Below, piece after piece: positions 18,360 through 27,125 of a stretch of DNA of 64,000 nt. The position numbers and the translations under genes are program-made. The notes under the pieces are model-generated. The model made no database searches, was not told where the DNA came from, and saw only the letters and a program-made list of their open reading frames with translations. How positions within the stretch are numbered: the stretch's first letter is position 1; every line of letters starts with the position of its first letter. This stretch comes from Faecalibacter sp. LW9 (GTDB lineage: Bacteria; Bacteroidota; Bacteroidia; Flavobacteriales; Weeksellaceae). The stretch spans positions 992,001-1,056,000 of the forward strand of contig NZ_CP141062.1 of the NCBI RefSeq assembly GCF_034661295.1. Reading direction: 5' to 3'.

Positions 18360-19121
18360 TTCAAAAGTTTCTCCATCAAACACACCATATGTAAAATAAT
18401 TAATCCAATCACCTAAATTAAAGTGTTTGGATTTTTTTATGTCAATTTCCATAGGCAAATGGCGGTGGCCATACACAAAGAAATCATAATGTTTACGATC
18501 CAATTGACGTTCGGTATATTGGATTAACCATTCATTATCCACGCCTAAGAAATGAACATCTTCATCTCCAGAAATCATTTTATTCTTGCGAGAAGCAGTA
18601 ATTCCAAGCCACATGGCTAAATCGGGATGCAAAAGATAAAATAAGAATTGACACACTTTATTGGTAAAGACTTTCTTCATGCGTTTATATCCCTTGTCTC
18701 CTGGACCTTTACCATCACCATGAACGATAAAAAATTCTTTTCCGTTGATGACAAAGTCTTGTTTATCTCTAAATATGATAGCTCCAATCTGTTCTTCTAA
18801 ATAATCCTTCATCCATAAATCATGGTTTCCAACATAAAAGTAAATTGGAATTCCACGATCAGCAATTTCAGCTAATTTACCTAAAACGCGAACAAAACCT
18901 TTGGGAACAACATGTTTGTACTCGAACCAAAAATCAAACAAATCTCCAAGAAGAAATAGAACACCACAGTCTTCTTTAATTTCATCTAGCCATTGTACAA
19001 ATTTTTTTTCGCGCACTAAACTTGCTTCTTCATTAGGTGCACCAAAATGATGATCCGATGAAAAATAAGCTTTTTTTCCTTCAGCTAATTGTATGTTTAT
19101 TGGTTGTCCTCCGCTAACCAT
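18294..19121 (-). CDS. lpxH: UDP-2,3-diacylglucosamine diphosphatase
   Basis: A 275-residue calcineurin-like phosphoesterase that cleaves UDP-2,3-diacylglucosamine to lipid X, the fourth step of lipid A synthesis at the inner membrane. Metal ligands are visible in YFSSDHHFGAP, FLLGDLFDFWFEY, YVGNHDLWMKDYL, FIVHGDGKGPGD and FFVYGHRHLP. LpxH versions that begin with the metal site about 20 residues in match this length. The start ATG lies 25 bp inside the queD gene, suggesting coupled translation. The 3' end overlaps the convergent DUF6427 gene by 66 bp. Confidence 0.93.
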   Translation of the reverse strand: MVSGGQPINIQLAEGKKAYFSSDHHFGAPNEEASLVREKKFVQWLDEIKEDCGVLFLLGDLFDFWFEYKHVVPKGFVRVLGKLAEIADRGIPIYFYVGNHDLWMKDYLEEQIGAIIFRDKQDFVINGKEFFIVHGDGKGPGDKGYKRMKKVFTNKVCQFLFYLLHPDLAMWLGITASRKNKMISGDEDVHFLGVDNEWLIQYTERQLDRKHYDFFVYGHRHLPMEIDIKKSKHFNLGDWINYFTYGVFDGETFELKTYLRDQTVDSRNSIIKVIK

Positions 19122-19549
19122 TCTCCGTAAGAATTTTCAGTTTCGTGAAGTTTTAATTTGACTAATTCGATGTGCTCTGGTAAGCGATTTTTAATGCGAT
19201 CCACCATCCATAACATCATGTTTTCACACGATGGTTGATAATCAGTAAAGATGACGCGATGACCTTCTTTGATCAAGTGGTCTCCTAAATGTTTGTGAGG
19301 TGAATTTTGATTTAATAAAATCGCATGATCAAAAATATCAACAACTTCTTCGTTTACAATCTTTTTTAAATCTCCAAAATCCATCACCATACCCAATTTT
19401 ACATCGCCAACGTCTTCAGAAGGTTTTCCTTTCACTGTTACAAATAATTTGTAAGAGTGCCCATGTATGTTTTTACATTTTCCATCATAACCATGTAAGG
19501 CATGTGCCGTTTCAAAGTTAAATGTCTTTGTAAGTCTTACGATATTCAT
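19097..19549 (-). CDS. queD: 6-carboxy-tetrahydropterin synthase (QueD/PTPS family)
   Basis: A protein of 150 residues in the 6-pyruvoyl-tetrahydropterin synthase fold. Zinc ligands come from FNFETAHALHGYDGKCKNIHGHSYKL (split: His in TAHAL, His pair in NIHGHSY). The catalytic Cys is in GKCKN, and the substrate-binding segment is KLHETENSYGEW. It probably acts in queuosine precursor synthesis. I chose ATG 19549 over the longer in-frame ATG at 19579. The shorter protein begins with the conserved MNIVRLTKTFNFE, and a TACCTTTG promoter box (19584-19577) would lie over the longer start. It overlaps lpxH by 25 bp. Confidence 0.88.
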   Translation of the reverse strand: MNIVRLTKTFNFETAHALHGYDGKCKNIHGHSYKLFVTVKGKPSEDVGDVKLGMVMDFGDLKKIVNEEVVDIFDHAILLNQNSPHKHLGDHLIKEGHRVIFTDYQPSCENMMLWMVDRIKNRLPEHIELVKLKLHETENSYGEWLAEDNQ

Positions 19550-19576
19550 TAAATTTATGATTAATGCTTTAATCTG

Positions 19577-19584
19577 CAAAGGTA
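19577..19584 (-). promoter_or_regulatory. -7 promoter box for queD-lpxH
   Basis: TACCTTTG on the reverse strand exactly matches TAnnTTTG. It lies 28 bp upstream of the chosen queD ATG (19549) and touches the start of the divergent comF gene (19585). It decides against the alternative queD start at 19579. No clear TTG was found at -33. Confidence 0.5.
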
Positions 19585-20250
19585 ATGGAAATCAGAACAA
19601 TCGTAAATTCTTTGATTGATTTATTTTTTCCCATGCGGTGTATCCATTGTAGCGATGTTATTGCGTCTACGCAAATATTGTGTGTTCCATGCAGTACAAA
19701 TTTACCTTATACCCGTTGGGAATTAAATCAGAACAATAAAGCTTTCAGACAATTATATCAATATTGTAGGGTAGAAGCTGCTTATAGTTTACTCCATTTC
19801 TCAAAACGAAATGTAACGCAGTCCTTATTGCATGAAATGAAGTATAAAGCTCGTCCAGAGATTGGAGCATTACTGGCAGCAAAAGTTAATATCGATTTAT
19901 CAGGATATGATGGGATTATTCCAGTTCCATTACATCCAAAACGATTAAAACAAAGAGGGTATAATCAAGTGGCTGATTTTACAAAGAAATTAGCCGAAAT
20001 TCACAGCTTGCCCTATCTCGATCAAATTTTGATTCGGAATCGGTTCAATTCTTCTCAAGTATTCAAGAATAAAAGGGATCGTATTCAATCCTTGAATAAT
20101 GCCTTTCAGTTGTTGAATCCAGAAATAAAGGGGCATTACATTATCGTGGATGATTTGATTACTACAGGAGCTACTTTAAGTCAAGCGATTGTACCATTCA
20201 ATGCACACAATGGTGTTAAAGTCAGTGTCATCACAATCGCATGTGCATAA
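19585..20250 (+). CDS. comF: ComF-family phosphoribosyltransferase-like protein
   Basis: A 221-residue protein. The N-terminal zinc-finger-like CIHC (residues about 18-21) and CVPC pair sits next to the membrane-proximal start. The C-terminal type I PRTase motif is YIIVDDLITTGATLSQA, with PVPLHPKRLKQRGYNQ before it. In naturally competent bacteria ComF helps DNA uptake across the inner membrane; in others its role is unknown. It diverges from queD across 35 bp. Length is normal and no defect is seen. It is followed 28 bp later by a lipoprotein gene on the same strand. Confidence 0.88.
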   Translation: MEIRTIVNSLIDLFFPMRCIHCSDVIASTQILCVPCSTNLPYTRWELNQNNKAFRQLYQYCRVEAAYSLLHFSKRNVTQSLLHEMKYKARPEIGALLAAKVNIDLSGYDGIIPVPLHPKRLKQRGYNQVADFTKKLAEIHSLPYLDQILIRNRFNSSQVFKNKRDRIQSLNNAFQLLNPEIKGHYIIVDDLITTGATLSQAIVPFNAHNGVKVSVITIACA

Positions 20251-20278
20251 TCCAACGCTTTTTTCTTAACTTGCGTGC

Positions 20279-21967
20279 ATGAAGAAACTTGTAGTTGCAA
20301 GCCTGTTAATGGCAGGTATTTTTTCGCTTAATTCTTGTGCTCGTAAAGGGTCACCAAGTGGAGGTCCAAAGGATATTGATCCTCCTGTAATGGTAGCTTC
20401 TTTTCCTGATACAATGGCTGTTAACGTTGATCCAAACTTTAAAGAAATCCGCATCGACTTTAATGAATATATTCAGTTAAAAGAGTACAATAAAAATGTA
20501 GTCATCTCACCACCATTTGAAAAAGCTCCGGTGGTGACACCATTGTCGATGGCAGCAAAAGAATTAAAAATTAAACTACAAGAACCCTTACAGCCCAATA
20601 CTACATACAATATAAATTTTGGAGATGCTATTCAAGATTATAATGAAGGGAATAAGTTATCGAACTTTTCGTATGTTTTTTCAACAGGGAGCTATATCGA
20701 TTCATTAAATGTAAAGGGTCGAATTTCTCCAGGAATTGATTTCGAGTTACCCAAGAAAACATTAGTCGGGTTATATAAAATCACGGAAGAATATAACGAT
20801 AGTGTCATTTTAAAATCAAAACCCTATTACATTTCTCGTGCGGATGAAAATGGGAATTTTGATTTAAAGTATTTAAGCCAAGGGAAATATAAAATTATTG
20901 CTTTTGAAGATGTGATTGAAAATACAAAGTTTGATCCAGCAAAAGAGAAAGTAGCTTTTCATAATGAAATCATTGATTTAAAGGGAAATGCTTCAGTAGA
21001 TTTAAAATTATTCAAACAAAAACCCAATTACCGTTTTTCAAAAGCAGAGCAAAAAGGATATGGGCACATTGTCTTTCGTACAGAAGGGGCAACACAACCT
21101 GTGACAGTATCCATTTTGGAACGTGAATTTCAAACAGCAGTAATTGATGCACATCCAGCAAATGATTCAATCAACTTTTGGTTTAATCCAAAAACGGAAG
21201 GTTTTACCAATAAGTCTGAACGTATTTCATTCGAAGTTAAACACGGCGATAAAGTAGACAAAGCAACAGTATTATATTCAAATCCAGTAAAAGAGTACGA
21301 GTTTAATTTTAAAACGATCAGCAATTTAAAATTAGCACCAACAAGCCCTTTTGAAATAGCTGGTTCAGCGCCTATTGCATCTATTGATAAATCCTTAATA
21401 AACGTATTTAAGGATACAGTTCAAATTCCGTTTGATGTACGTATTAATGAAAAGGATAAACAAATTGTTGAATTCTTATTTGAGAAGAATTTAGGTGAGA
21501 ATTTTGAAATCAATGCGTATCCTAATGCTTTTAAAGATATTTTCAACACACCAAACGATACGTTGGTTTATCAATTTAAAACAGGTCAGCGAGAAGATTT
21601 TGGGAATTTAAAGGTTCGCCTTCAAAACTTACCAGAAGCACCAATTTTCTTGCAATTGATTCAGAAAAATCAAACGTATAAAGTGGTACAAGAACGAACA
21701 GGTACCTCGCGTGAGTTTGAGTTTCCTAACTTAACACCAGGCGAATATTATTTACGTGTGTTAATTGATTCCAACAATAATGGGGCATGGGATTCAGGAA
21801 ATGTTTTAGATCAAATTCAACCAGAGCCTGTGTACATTTATCCGGATAAAATTCTGATCCGAGCGATGTGGGATTCAGATGAAACATGGATCATTGGTAA
21901 AGAAAGTGAATTTACAGTACCGATTGAAAAAGAAGTGAAAGAAGAGCAAGATCCAACTAAAAAATAA
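20279..21967 (+). CDS. Large Ig-like domain lipoprotein
   Basis: A 562-residue lipoprotein (lipobox SLNSC, Cys20) that starts with ARKGSPSGGPKDIDPP. This continues into an SbsA/Big_5 Ig-like domain (about 30-140, with VDPNFKEIRIDFNEYI and LQPNTTYNINFGDAI), followed by further beta-rich modules. A late segment, LRVLIDSNNNGAWDSGN, is a typical closing motif of this Bacteroidota family. It is probably anchored to the outer membrane; the function is unknown. The end is charged (KEEQDPTKK). A perfect terminator follows immediately. Confidence 0.82.
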   Translation: MKKLVVASLLMAGIFSLNSCARKGSPSGGPKDIDPPVMVASFPDTMAVNVDPNFKEIRIDFNEYIQLKEYNKNVVISPPFEKAPVVTPLSMAAKELKIKLQEPLQPNTTYNINFGDAIQDYNEGNKLSNFSYVFSTGSYIDSLNVKGRISPGIDFELPKKTLVGLYKITEEYNDSVILKSKPYYISRADENGNFDLKYLSQGKYKIIAFEDVIENTKFDPAKEKVAFHNEIIDLKGNASVDLKLFKQKPNYRFSKAEQKGYGHIVFRTEGATQPVTVSILEREFQTAVIDAHPANDSINFWFNPKTEGFTNKSERISFEVKHGDKVDKATVLYSNPVKEYEFNFKTISNLKLAPTSPFEIAGSAPIASIDKSLINVFKDTVQIPFDVRINEKDKQIVEFLFEKNLGENFEINAYPNAFKDIFNTPNDTLVYQFKTGQREDFGNLKVRLQNLPEAPIFLQLIQKNQTYKVVQERTGTSREFEFPNLTPGEYYLRVLIDSNNNGAWDSGNVLDQIQPEPVYIYPDKILIRAMWDSDETWIIGKESEFTVPIEKEVKEEQDPTKK

Positions 21968-21971
21968 CAAG

Positions 21972-21997
21972 AAAGCGAGCTAAATAGCTCGCTTTTT
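21972..21997 (+). terminator. Intrinsic terminator after the Ig-like lipoprotein gene
   Basis: A perfect 11-bp inverted repeat (21972-21982 with 21985-21995) is followed by T residues. It lies 5 bp after the stop at 21967 and just before the convergent gene at 22002, so it may serve both strands. Confidence 0.85.
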
Positions 21998-22001
21998 ATA
22001 T

Positions 22002-22541
22002 TTAATCAATTCGAAGATCTTTCGTAATCGAACTTGAAGGTTGAATATCATAGATTGGTGCACCTAAATGACGGTGAATAATTCGGGATATTTCAATATA
22101 AATGCCGTAACGCGTTTTAGAAATCTTTTGCGTAAAAAATTGATCTTTATTGGCGATAATGATAGCGTTAATAAATTGTTCAATGGTCAATTGATTCCAC
22201 TCAAATAAATAATAATTGAATGTCTTTTTAAGCTTAGCAAAATGTTTACTAGAGTGTTGAGGTATTTGTAAATCTAAAGTACTTTCGAAAGTAGAAATGT
22301 TATCTAGGAGTAAATATCTATTGACTAATTCATAAAGTTTTACATCAGAATTCCAATGACTTTTTAATAAGGAAAACACTACGTTGAATTCCGTTTTATC
22401 ATTATTAGTTATCAACAAATAATCTGCGACTAAATCTGCAATTTCTCCTACTTCAGAAATATTCCTGATATCATCATCTTTGAAATAAATATCAAAATAC
22501 TTTTCGATGGTGATGATTAATTCAACCGTATCCAATCCCAT
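22002..22541 (-). CDS. Acyl-carrier-like protein lacking the phosphopantetheine serine
   Basis: A 179-residue protein whose first 40 residues read like helix II onward of an acyl carrier protein (MGLDTVELIITIEKYFDIYF, then EVGEIADLVADYL). Compared with ADSLDTVEL in AcpP of this same window (37088), the attachment serine is replaced by Gly2 and helix I is absent. An extra domain of about 130 residues follows (YELVNRYLLLDN, FNYYLFEWNQLT, ending SSSITKDLRID). The ATG sits 2 bp after the radA stop, so no upstream extension in this frame is possible. I do not know its function. Similar ACP-like proteins starting MGLD are known in Bacteroidota. Confidence 0.6.
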   Translation of the reverse strand: MGLDTVELIITIEKYFDIYFKDDDIRNISEVGEIADLVADYLLITNNDKTEFNVVFSLLKSHWNSDVKLYELVNRYLLLDNISTFESTLDLQIPQHSSKHFAKLKKTFNYYLFEWNQLTIEQFINAIIIANKDQFFTQKISKTRYGIYIEISRIIHRHLGAPIYDIQPSSSITKDLRID

Positions 22542-22543
22542 AT

Positions 22544-23908
22544 TTATTGGAATAAAGTGCGGTAAATATCCTCCACTTTCGATACACGAATAATTTTAAT
22601 GCCATGATCGGTATCTTTTATTTTATTGTATTTGGATACAAAGATGACATCAAATCCTAATTTTTCAGCTTCAATAATACGTTGTTCCACACGATTTACA
22701 GCCCTAATTTCTCCACTTAAACCTACTTCGCCCGCAAAACAACAATTATCTGGAACTGCAGAATCTTCGTTGGAAGATAGAATAGCGGCACAAATCGCTA
22801 AATCAATCGCAGGATCATCCACACGGATTCCACCTGTAATGTTCAAGAAAACATCTTTCATATTCAATCGGAAACCCGCACGTTTTTCTAAAACGGCCAA
22901 TAACATATTTAGGCGTTTTGAATCAAAACCCGTTGCTGTACTTTGTGGCGTTCCATAGACTGCTGTAGAAACCAAGGCTTGGATTTCAATTAACATGGGG
23001 CGAACTCCTTCTAAAGTGGCGGCAATCGCATTTCCACTTAATAATTCATCTTTCTTTGTAATTAAAACTTCAGACGGATTAGTCACTTCGCGTAATCCTG
23101 CACCTTGCATTTCGTAAATTCCGATTTCGGCTGTCGAACCAAAACGGTTTTTATTGGCGCGTAAAATTCTATAAATATGGTTGCGATCACCTTCAAATTG
23201 TAAGACAACATCTACCATATGCTCTAAAATTTTAGGACCAGCAATCACACCTTCTTTGGTAATATGACCAATTAAGATAATTGGCGTATTGGTTTCTTTC
23301 GCGTATTGAATCAATTCAAAAGTCGTTTCACGAATTTGTGAAATACTTCCAGGAGAAGATTCGACGTGTGGTGTCTGTAAAGTTTGTACCGAATCGACAA
23401 CAATGAGTTGAGGTTTTATATCCTTGGCGTGTGCAAAGATTTTCTGGGTATTGGTTTCGGGTAATACAAAACATTGATCTGATTCAATTCCGATTCGCTC
23501 TGCACGTAGTTTGACTTGAGATACCGATTCCTCACCAGATACATATAAAATTTTGATGGTGTCTAATTTTAAAGCGACTTGTAACATCAATGTCGATTTT
23601 CCAACACCAGGTTCTCCACCGACTAGGATTACAGAACCAGGAACAATACCACCACCTAAAACACGATCTAATTCTTGATTCTTAGTTGAGATTCGGATTT
23701 CGCCTAAAGGACTTACTTCACGAATATTTAAAGCAAACGTTTTTTCTGTTTTCGTTCCTTTTTCTTTCCATGTTTTCTTTTCTTCGCCTTTGTCAACAAT
23801 TTCTTCTACAATGGTATTCCATTCACCACAACTTTTACATTGTCCCATCCATTGGGAGGTTTGTGTTCCGCAATTTTGACAATAATAGGTCGTTTTTGTT
23901 TTAGCCAT
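22544..23908 (-). CDS. radA: DNA repair protein RadA (Sms)
   Basis: A 454-residue RadA with the N-terminal zinc finger (Cys10, 13, 24, 27 in YYCQNC...QCKSCGEW). It has a RecA-like ATPase with P-loop GGEPGVGKST, the RadA-specific KNRFG motif in RANKNRFGSTAEIG, and a C-terminal Lon-protease-like domain (about 300-454). It promotes branch migration of recombination intermediates. A TAAATTTG box lies at 23940-23933, upstream of the ATG. The carrier-like gene follows 2 bp after its stop, so the two are co-transcribed. The sequence is complete and ordinary. Confidence 0.96.
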   Translation of the reverse strand: MAKTKTTYYCQNCGTQTSQWMGQCKSCGEWNTIVEEIVDKGEEKKTWKEKGTKTEKTFALNIREVSPLGEIRISTKNQELDRVLGGGIVPGSVILVGGEPGVGKSTLMLQVALKLDTIKILYVSGEESVSQVKLRAERIGIESDQCFVLPETNTQKIFAHAKDIKPQLIVVDSVQTLQTPHVESSPGSISQIRETTFELIQYAKETNTPIILIGHITKEGVIAGPKILEHMVDVVLQFEGDRNHIYRILRANKNRFGSTAEIGIYEMQGAGLREVTNPSEVLITKKDELLSGNAIAATLEGVRPMLIEIQALVSTAVYGTPQSTATGFDSKRLNMLLAVLEKRAGFRLNMKDVFLNITGGIRVDDPAIDLAICAAILSSNEDSAVPDNCCFAGEVGLSGEIRAVNRVEQRIIEAEKLGFDVIFVSKYNKIKDTDHGIKIIRVSKVEDIYRTLFQ

Positions 23909-23932
23909 TGGAAATGAGTTTTAATTAACATT

Positions 23933-23940
23933 CAAATTTA
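23933..23940 (-). promoter_or_regulatory. -7 promoter box for radA
   Basis: TAAATTTG on the reverse strand, 24 bp before the radA ATG, matches TAnnTTTG. The matching -33 TTG is not evident. The rest of the 24000-24126 gap is AT-rich and shows nothing else I can name. Confidence 0.45.
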
Positions 23941-24126
23941 ATCATTCAGCGCGACAAAATAAGGTGTTGTAAAGCGTTAAAATCTTAAAATAATTTACAT
24001 CAATAGATGGTTTAGTTAAAATTTAAATTCAGTTATTAACATTTTAGAGCTTTACGATAAAGTTGCGTTAAATGTTAAAATTCTGTTCAATTCTCGATTA
24101 CTTTTAAATCAAATTGACACACTACT

Positions 24127-24908
24127 ATGAATAATACTCTACTTCTGACTTTTTTTTCAATGATAAGTCTTTTGACTTATGCACAACCTATCATGATTAC
24201 AGGAAAGGTGGAAATAGATAATGTGGATGAACCACTAAATCTAAATACTATTGTGTTATAGAAAATATAACATCATTAGCGAAAACCAAAGCCAATGATT
24301 TGGGGGTATTTTCTATAAAGGTTAGAGAAGGTGATGTATTACAATTTAGTAGCGGATATACGGCGCAGAGAAATATTAAAATAACATCATCTATTTTATC
24401 CAAAGGTTACCTTAATGTGCATTTGGATTTAGAAGTAATAGAATTAGCAGAAGCGAATCTAAATCCGTTGAAGAAAAATTTTAAGGAAAATATCCATACC
24501 TCGGATACTTCAAAGGATCAGTTGTATAAAAGTTTGGGATTGGATCCTAATCTTCAATACATGAAAATCGATCCGACCTATACGTCTCAGGTGAGTGGAG
24601 GATATGGTCCCATTAGTAGTTTAATTGGTATAATTAATGGATCGACAAAAAAAGCAAAAAGAACTTATGCAGCAATGAAAAGATTAAATGAAAAGGATAA
24701 AATAAAGTCTTATTTCGAGGAGAGTTTTTTTACCGATTATTTAAAAATTCCAGCGCATAAAATTTCTGAATATATAAGTTATTGTTACACCAATTATGAA
24801 TTAAAAAAAATTGTGGATAATGGGCGCTATACAGAAATTGAAGAAATTTTAAAAGAGAATGTCAGCAATTATTTAGCCCTTCTCAATAAAAAAAATAGAA
24901 AGAAATGA
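24127..24908 (+). pseudogene. Secreted transthyretin-like protein, frameshifted
   Basis: An ATG at 24127 opens a frame with a signal peptide (LLLTFFSMISLLTYAQ) followed by ITGKVEIDNVDEPLN. It meets TAG at 24259-24261. The reading continues one frame over (VIENITSLAKTKANDLGVFS) and then runs open to 24908 for about 200 codons. This matches the intact neighbour at 24905 from start to finish. A single base deletion near 24255 explains the break. The family resembles the carboxypeptidase-regulatory (transthyretin-like) domain proteins of Flavobacteriia. Its end overlaps the paralogue's start (ATGA). It may be a true pseudogene or an assembly error. Confidence 0.75.
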
Positions 24909-25684
24909 TTAAGATAATTCAACTCCTAATGTTGTTGATAACATGTGGAGTATATGCACAAAGTGTTGATTTGGTAGGAAATGTAATTGTTGATAACGTG
25001 GATGAAGAGTTTAATCGTTCGGGAATTTATGTTTTCAATGAAAAATCAAATCAGCATGTAGTGACTTCTTCGGAAGGAGGCTTTCAAATCCAAGTTAAAT
25101 TGGATGATGTCCTAATTTTTAAAAGTGATTTCACCCAAACAAGATCCATTAAAATCAGTCAAAACATAATCGAGAAAGGTTATATTAATGTACACCTGGA
25201 TGTGGAGATGATTAATTTAGCTGAAGCGAATTTAAGACCGTTAAAACCAAATCTAAAAGATAATTTAGCGAAAAGCGAAACAGACGAGTATAAGCTTAAA
25301 AAATCCTTGGGCTATGATACGGATGAGTTTCGAAAAGCAATGGCCACTAAACATAATGATCAGAAAGTTCGTAATACAATTGCTCAAACTGGAGGAGTCA
25401 ATTTAATTGGAATTGCGAAAATGTTTATTAAAGACAAAAGTCCTAAGCAACCTCAAAAAATGAATTATGAAGTGATTGATGAGATCAAATCTTATTTTAC
25501 GGAGAATTACTTTATCAATGATTTGAATATTCCAGAAAAGCGAGTAACCGATTTTATCGGATATTGTTTTAAAAAATACAACCACAGAGGAATGTTTGAA
25601 CAACAGAAAATTACGGAAATGTTAATGCATTATGAGCAAGCAGCTCCAGAATTTATACGATTGATTGCTAAACAGCCTTCTTAG
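24905..25684 (+). CDS. Secreted transthyretin-like (carboxypeptidase-regulatory) domain protein
   Basis: A 259-residue secreted protein with a signal peptide ending near CGVYAQ. A domain of about 75 residues follows (VDLVGNVIVDNVDEEFNRSG, VVTSSEGGFQIQVKLDDVL). This has the pattern of CarboxypepD_reg-like domains that appear as free proteins in Flavobacteriia. The C-terminal half is helical (EIKSYFTENYFINDLNIPEKR). It is the intact copy of a tandem pair; the upstream copy is frameshifted. The start overlaps the upstream stop by 4 bp, and the end overlaps the convergent 25668 gene by 17 bp. The function is unknown. Confidence 0.68.
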   Translation: MIKIIQLLMLLITCGVYAQSVDLVGNVIVDNVDEEFNRSGIYVFNEKSNQHVVTSSEGGFQIQVKLDDVLIFKSDFTQTRSIKISQNIIEKGYINVHLDVEMINLAEANLRPLKPNLKDNLAKSETDEYKLKKSLGYDTDEFRKAMATKHNDQKVRNTIAQTGGVNLIGIAKMFIKDKSPKQPQKMNYEVIDEIKSYFTENYFINDLNIPEKRVTDFIGYCFKKYNHRGMFEQQKITEMLMHYEQAAPEFIRLIAKQPS

Positions 25685-26693
25685 ATCGCGAGCTAATTCG
25701 ACCAATCATCACCATCGAAATTAATCCAAAAGAAATCATCGAAATTACTTGAGCGATATAAAGGATTAATCCGAAATAATCTCCGATTGCTCGCCCTTCA
25801 CTTTGAAGACCTCCAGTTGCCAAGTAAATAGCGGAAAATGCGATGGACATAATATACGGATAAGCCAATCCTCCAGAAACGGGTAATATCATCCCTAATG
25901 ATCCAGCTATTAAAAGAAATAATCCTTCAGGGATTCCAAAATGTGCTGTATCAGGAAATGCATAAAAGACCAGAAAGGTCATTAGAAAATAACTGATCCA
26001 TATGGCAAAAGAATAGAAGACGAAAAGTCCCCTTTTTTGAAGTTTAGAAATGGATAGAATGCCTTCCCAAAGACCTTTTAAAAATGTAATAATTTTTTGG
26101 AAAACGGTAGTTTGAATTAATTTTTTCCAAAAGGAAAGAATAAGGATTCCACCAATAAATAGACTTGCACCCACCACATAAAATTTGGTGTATGATGGTT
26201 CTTTAATTGGCGTTTTAGCTTGGGCTTGATTCCCTAATTCAAAAAACTGCATTAGAGTATCGTAATTGAAAAGAAGCGTTAACCCAAATACAAGTCCTAA
26301 AAACATTAAATCGATGACGCGCTCTAATACAATTGTACCAAATGATTTTTCAAAAGGCACCTTTTCCATTTTGTACATGGATGTAGCACGTGCAACTTCT
26401 CCACTGCGAGGTATCGTAAGGTTCATGAAATAAGCAAAAGCAATGGCCCAAAATCCGGATTGGGTTTGGGTATGATACCCCATGGGATGCAAAAGTAGAT
26501 TCCATCGTGCGGCACGAAGCCAATACGAATAAATACTAATAGCCATCGAGGCAAATATCCAAAAATAATTCGCTTCTTTTAAAGCGTTTTGAACTCTCCC
26601 AAAATCAATTTGCTTCACTGTTATAACGATAAAAAATACCGCTAACAATGAAGCAAAGATTAGAAAGAGCGATTGTTTCCATTTGCCCTTCAT
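25668..26693 (-). CDS. Flippase-like membrane protein of the LPG synthase TM (UPF0104) family
   Basis: A 341-residue membrane protein with about 8 predicted helices. It belongs to the lysylphosphatidylglycerol synthase transmembrane family: YFMNLTIPRSGEVARA early and LGMILPVSGGLAYPYIMS late are the usual conserved segments. There is no aminoacyl-transferase domain, so it is likely a lipid or lipid-linked substrate transporter, not an LPG synthase. It is the last gene of the panC-panD operon, 14 bp after panD. The 3' end overlaps the convergent secreted-protein gene by 17 bp. Confidence 0.85.
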   Translation of the reverse strand: MKGKWKQSLFLIFASLLAVFFIVITVKQIDFGRVQNALKEANYFWIFASMAISIYSYWLRAARWNLLLHPMGYHTQTQSGFWAIAFAYFMNLTIPRSGEVARATSMYKMEKVPFEKSFGTIVLERVIDLMFLGLVFGLTLLFNYDTLMQFFELGNQAQAKTPIKEPSYTKFYVVGASLFIGGILILSFWKKLIQTTVFQKIITFLKGLWEGILSISKLQKRGLFVFYSFAIWISYFLMTFLVFYAFPDTAHFGIPEGLFLLIAGSLGMILPVSGGLAYPYIMSIAFSAIYLATGGLQSEGRAIGDYFGLILYIAQVISMISFGLISMVMIGRISSRSKKAV

Positions 26694-26707
26694 AAATTGT
26701 ATTGGAA

Positions 26708-27055
26708 TTAATCTAAACGATTATTTTCGTTCGGGAATACCACAGTAGGCTCATACGTTTTAGCCTCTTCGTAATCCATCATGGCATAAGTAATGATGAT
26801 TACAGTATCGCCAACTTGTACACGACGAGCTGCAGGTCCATTTAAGCAGATTTCTCCACTACCACGTTTTCCTTTGATAATGTACGTTTCGAAACGTTCA
26901 CCATTTTCTTGAACGACAATTTGTACTTTTTGTCCCACTACCATATTCGCAGCATCAATTAAATCTTCATCAATTGTGATACTACCAATGTAGTTAAGTT
27001 TTGCATCTGTTACTTTTACTCTATGGATTTTAGAGTGAAAAACTTCTATCATCAT
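26708..27055 (-). CDS. panD: Aspartate 1-decarboxylase
   Basis: A 115-residue pyruvoyl enzyme that converts aspartate to beta-alanine for pantothenate. The self-cleavage site is the Gly-Ser pair in [10 protein letters not shown] (Gly24-Ser25). [12 protein letters not shown] and [13 protein letters not shown] are conserved. Two ATG codons open the gene; the second (27052) would also serve. It lies between panC (70 bp upstream) and the flippase-like gene, so the two last steps of pantothenate synthesis are adjacent. Confidence 0.96.
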   Translation of the reverse strand: MMIEVFHSKIHRVKVTDAKLNYIGSITIDEDLIDAANMVVGQKVQIVVQENGERFETYIIKGKRGSGEICLNGPAARRVQVGDTVIIITYAMMDYEEAKTYEPTVVFPNENNRLD

Positions 27056-27125
27056 ATTTGCAAAATTTTGCTTTAAAAAGCGCTTTAATTTTATTCGGCT
27101 AAATTACGAATATTTTATTGATTTT

